From positions 1-6,646 of the forward strand of contig JAJZJD010000058.1 in assembly GCA_021828445.1 (NCBI GenBank): a stretch of DNA of 6,646 bases. The letters are read 5' to 3'. Shown here one piece after another: positions 6,109 to 6,646 of this stretch. The DNA is from a bacterium. GTDB taxonomy: Bacteria > SZUA-79 > Acidulodesulfobacterales > Acidulodesulfobacteraceae. Both the position numbers and the translations under genes were made by a program. Position 1 is the first letter of the stretch. Each line of letters starts with the position of its first letter. Under the pieces are notes generated by a model, which was given only the letters and a program-made list of their open reading frames with translations, was not told where the DNA came from and made no database searches.

Positions 6109-6646
6109 ATGTCGATGAACAGAAGGGATTTTTTAAAGTACGCAACTTTTGGAGTAGCAACCGTAGCTGCTGGTGCCGGTTTAACCCAGTGGGCGGGCGG
6201 AATGTTCCATTATGAGGGAGAATATGTATATCCTGGAAGAACGGAAAACTGGAAGGGAGTCGAAGTAAAATTCACCACCTGCAAGCAGTGCCATAGCGAC
6301 TGCGCCGCTATGGCAAGGGTATTTAACGGAACGGTCGTCAAATTAGACGGCAACCCTTACGATATACAGACCACCGAACCAAATATTCCTTATGCTACGC
6401 CGATGAAAGAAGCAATTTCTTACGTCGGAACGAATTTCGACACGTCCAAGCCTTTCGTTGACGGGGCGCACTCTTTGTGTCCTAGAGGGCAGGCGGGAAG
6501 GCAGACTACTTACGACCCATACAGGATATATATGCCGTTAAAAAGAGTAGGAGAAAGAGGTTCTAAAAAATTCAAAGTTATTTCATACGAGCAGTTAATA
6601 AACGAAGTAGTAAACGGAGGATATTTATTTAAAGACGTGCCGGGCG
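6109..6646 (+). CDS. ttrA: Molybdopterin oxidoreductase catalytic subunit (TtrA-like), partial N-terminus
   Basis: The first 179 codons of a large gene are present, open at the window edge. The protein begins MSMNRRDFLKYATFGVATVA, a canonical twin-arginine Tat signal (NRRDFLK at 4-10), so the folded, cofactor-loaded enzyme is exported. An N-terminal [4Fe-4S] site of the Mo-bisPGD family is formed by Cys58, Cys61, Cys65 and Cys124 ('CKQCHSDC' and 'LCPRGQAG'). The 58-residue gap between the third and fourth Cys is much longer than in DmsA/ArrA-type enzymes (about 27) and resembles what I recall of TtrA. 'PLKRVGERGSKKFKVISYEQ' (143-162), followed by LINEVVNGGYLF, also recalls TtrA. The order B-C-A is that of ttrBCA. 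The molybdenum ligand and substrate pocket lie outside the window, so tetrathionate as substrate is inferred; arsenate, selenate or polysulfide remain possible. Confidence 0.8.
   Translation, partial: MSMNRRDFLKYATFGVATVAAGAGLTQWAGGMFHYEGEYVYPGRTENWKGVEVKFTTCKQCHSDCAAMARVFNGTVVKLDGNPYDIQTTEPNIPYATPMKEAISYVGTNFDTSKPFVDGAHSLCPRGQAGRQTTYDPYRIYMPLKRVGERGSKKFKVISYEQLINEVVNGGYLFKDVPG

Noticed and set aside
1..6646. CRISPR array, tRNA, rRNA or intact insertion sequence
   Set aside because: No regularly spaced direct repeats, cloverleaf, rRNA-like stretch or transposase frame was seen; the only repeats are the two palindromes around the regulator gene.

Overview
The window is a low-GC, Gram-negative-type bacterial segment. 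It has Tat export signals, a periplasmic binding protein, and frequent ATA (Ile) and AGG/AGA (Arg) codons. It holds a respiratory regulatory and structural cluster laid out like the tetrathionate reductase locus (ttrSR-ttrBCA). The host lineage cannot be fixed from the sequence. An AT-rich anaerobic sulfur or metal respirer (for example a deltaproteobacterial-type lineage from reduced or acidic sediment) is only a guess.

Layout. Bases 1-112 (minus strand) are the start of an iron-sulfur cluster repair protein (ScdA_N/DUF542, RIC/YtfE/ScdA family), cut by the window edge. Bases 113-298 are a divergent promoter region. Three plus-strand regulatory genes follow: a membrane-tethered PhnD-type substrate-binding protein (299-1234), a NarX/DesK-type sensor histidine kinase with a periplasmic Cache-like domain (1237-2670), and a NarL/FixJ-type response regulator starting with TTG (2785-3459). 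The regulator gene is flanked on both sides by related palindromic repeats (2684-2766 and 3462-3549). A roughly 165-base AT-rich promoter region with two dyads leads into the structural genes: a KR-type Tat-exported four-cluster ferredoxin subunit (TtrB-like, 3715-4851), a nine-helix NrfD/TtrC-type quinol dehydrogenase (4915-6096), and the start of a Tat-exported molybdopterin subunit (TtrA-like, 6109 to beyond the edge).

Working model (inference). The binding protein captures an extracytoplasmic anion and presents it to the kinase. The kinase phosphorylates the regulator, which switches on the B-C-A operon. Quinol electrons then pass from the NrfD-type subunit through the four [4Fe-4S] clusters to the Mo-bisPGD enzyme, which reduces the same or a related anion outside the cytoplasmic membrane. 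Gene order B-C-A and local motifs favour a tetrathionate-reductase-type enzyme. An arsenate, selenate or polysulfide substrate is not excluded, because PhnD-type proteins also serve as sensors for arsenic oxyanions (AioX/ArrX).

The most distinctive points are: the sensor is split into a separate binding protein and a kinase with its own periplasmic domain, unlike the fused TtrS; mobile-looking palindromes bracket the regulator gene; the binding protein mRNA is probably leaderless; and the TtrB-like subunit has an unusual Trp-rich N-terminal extension.
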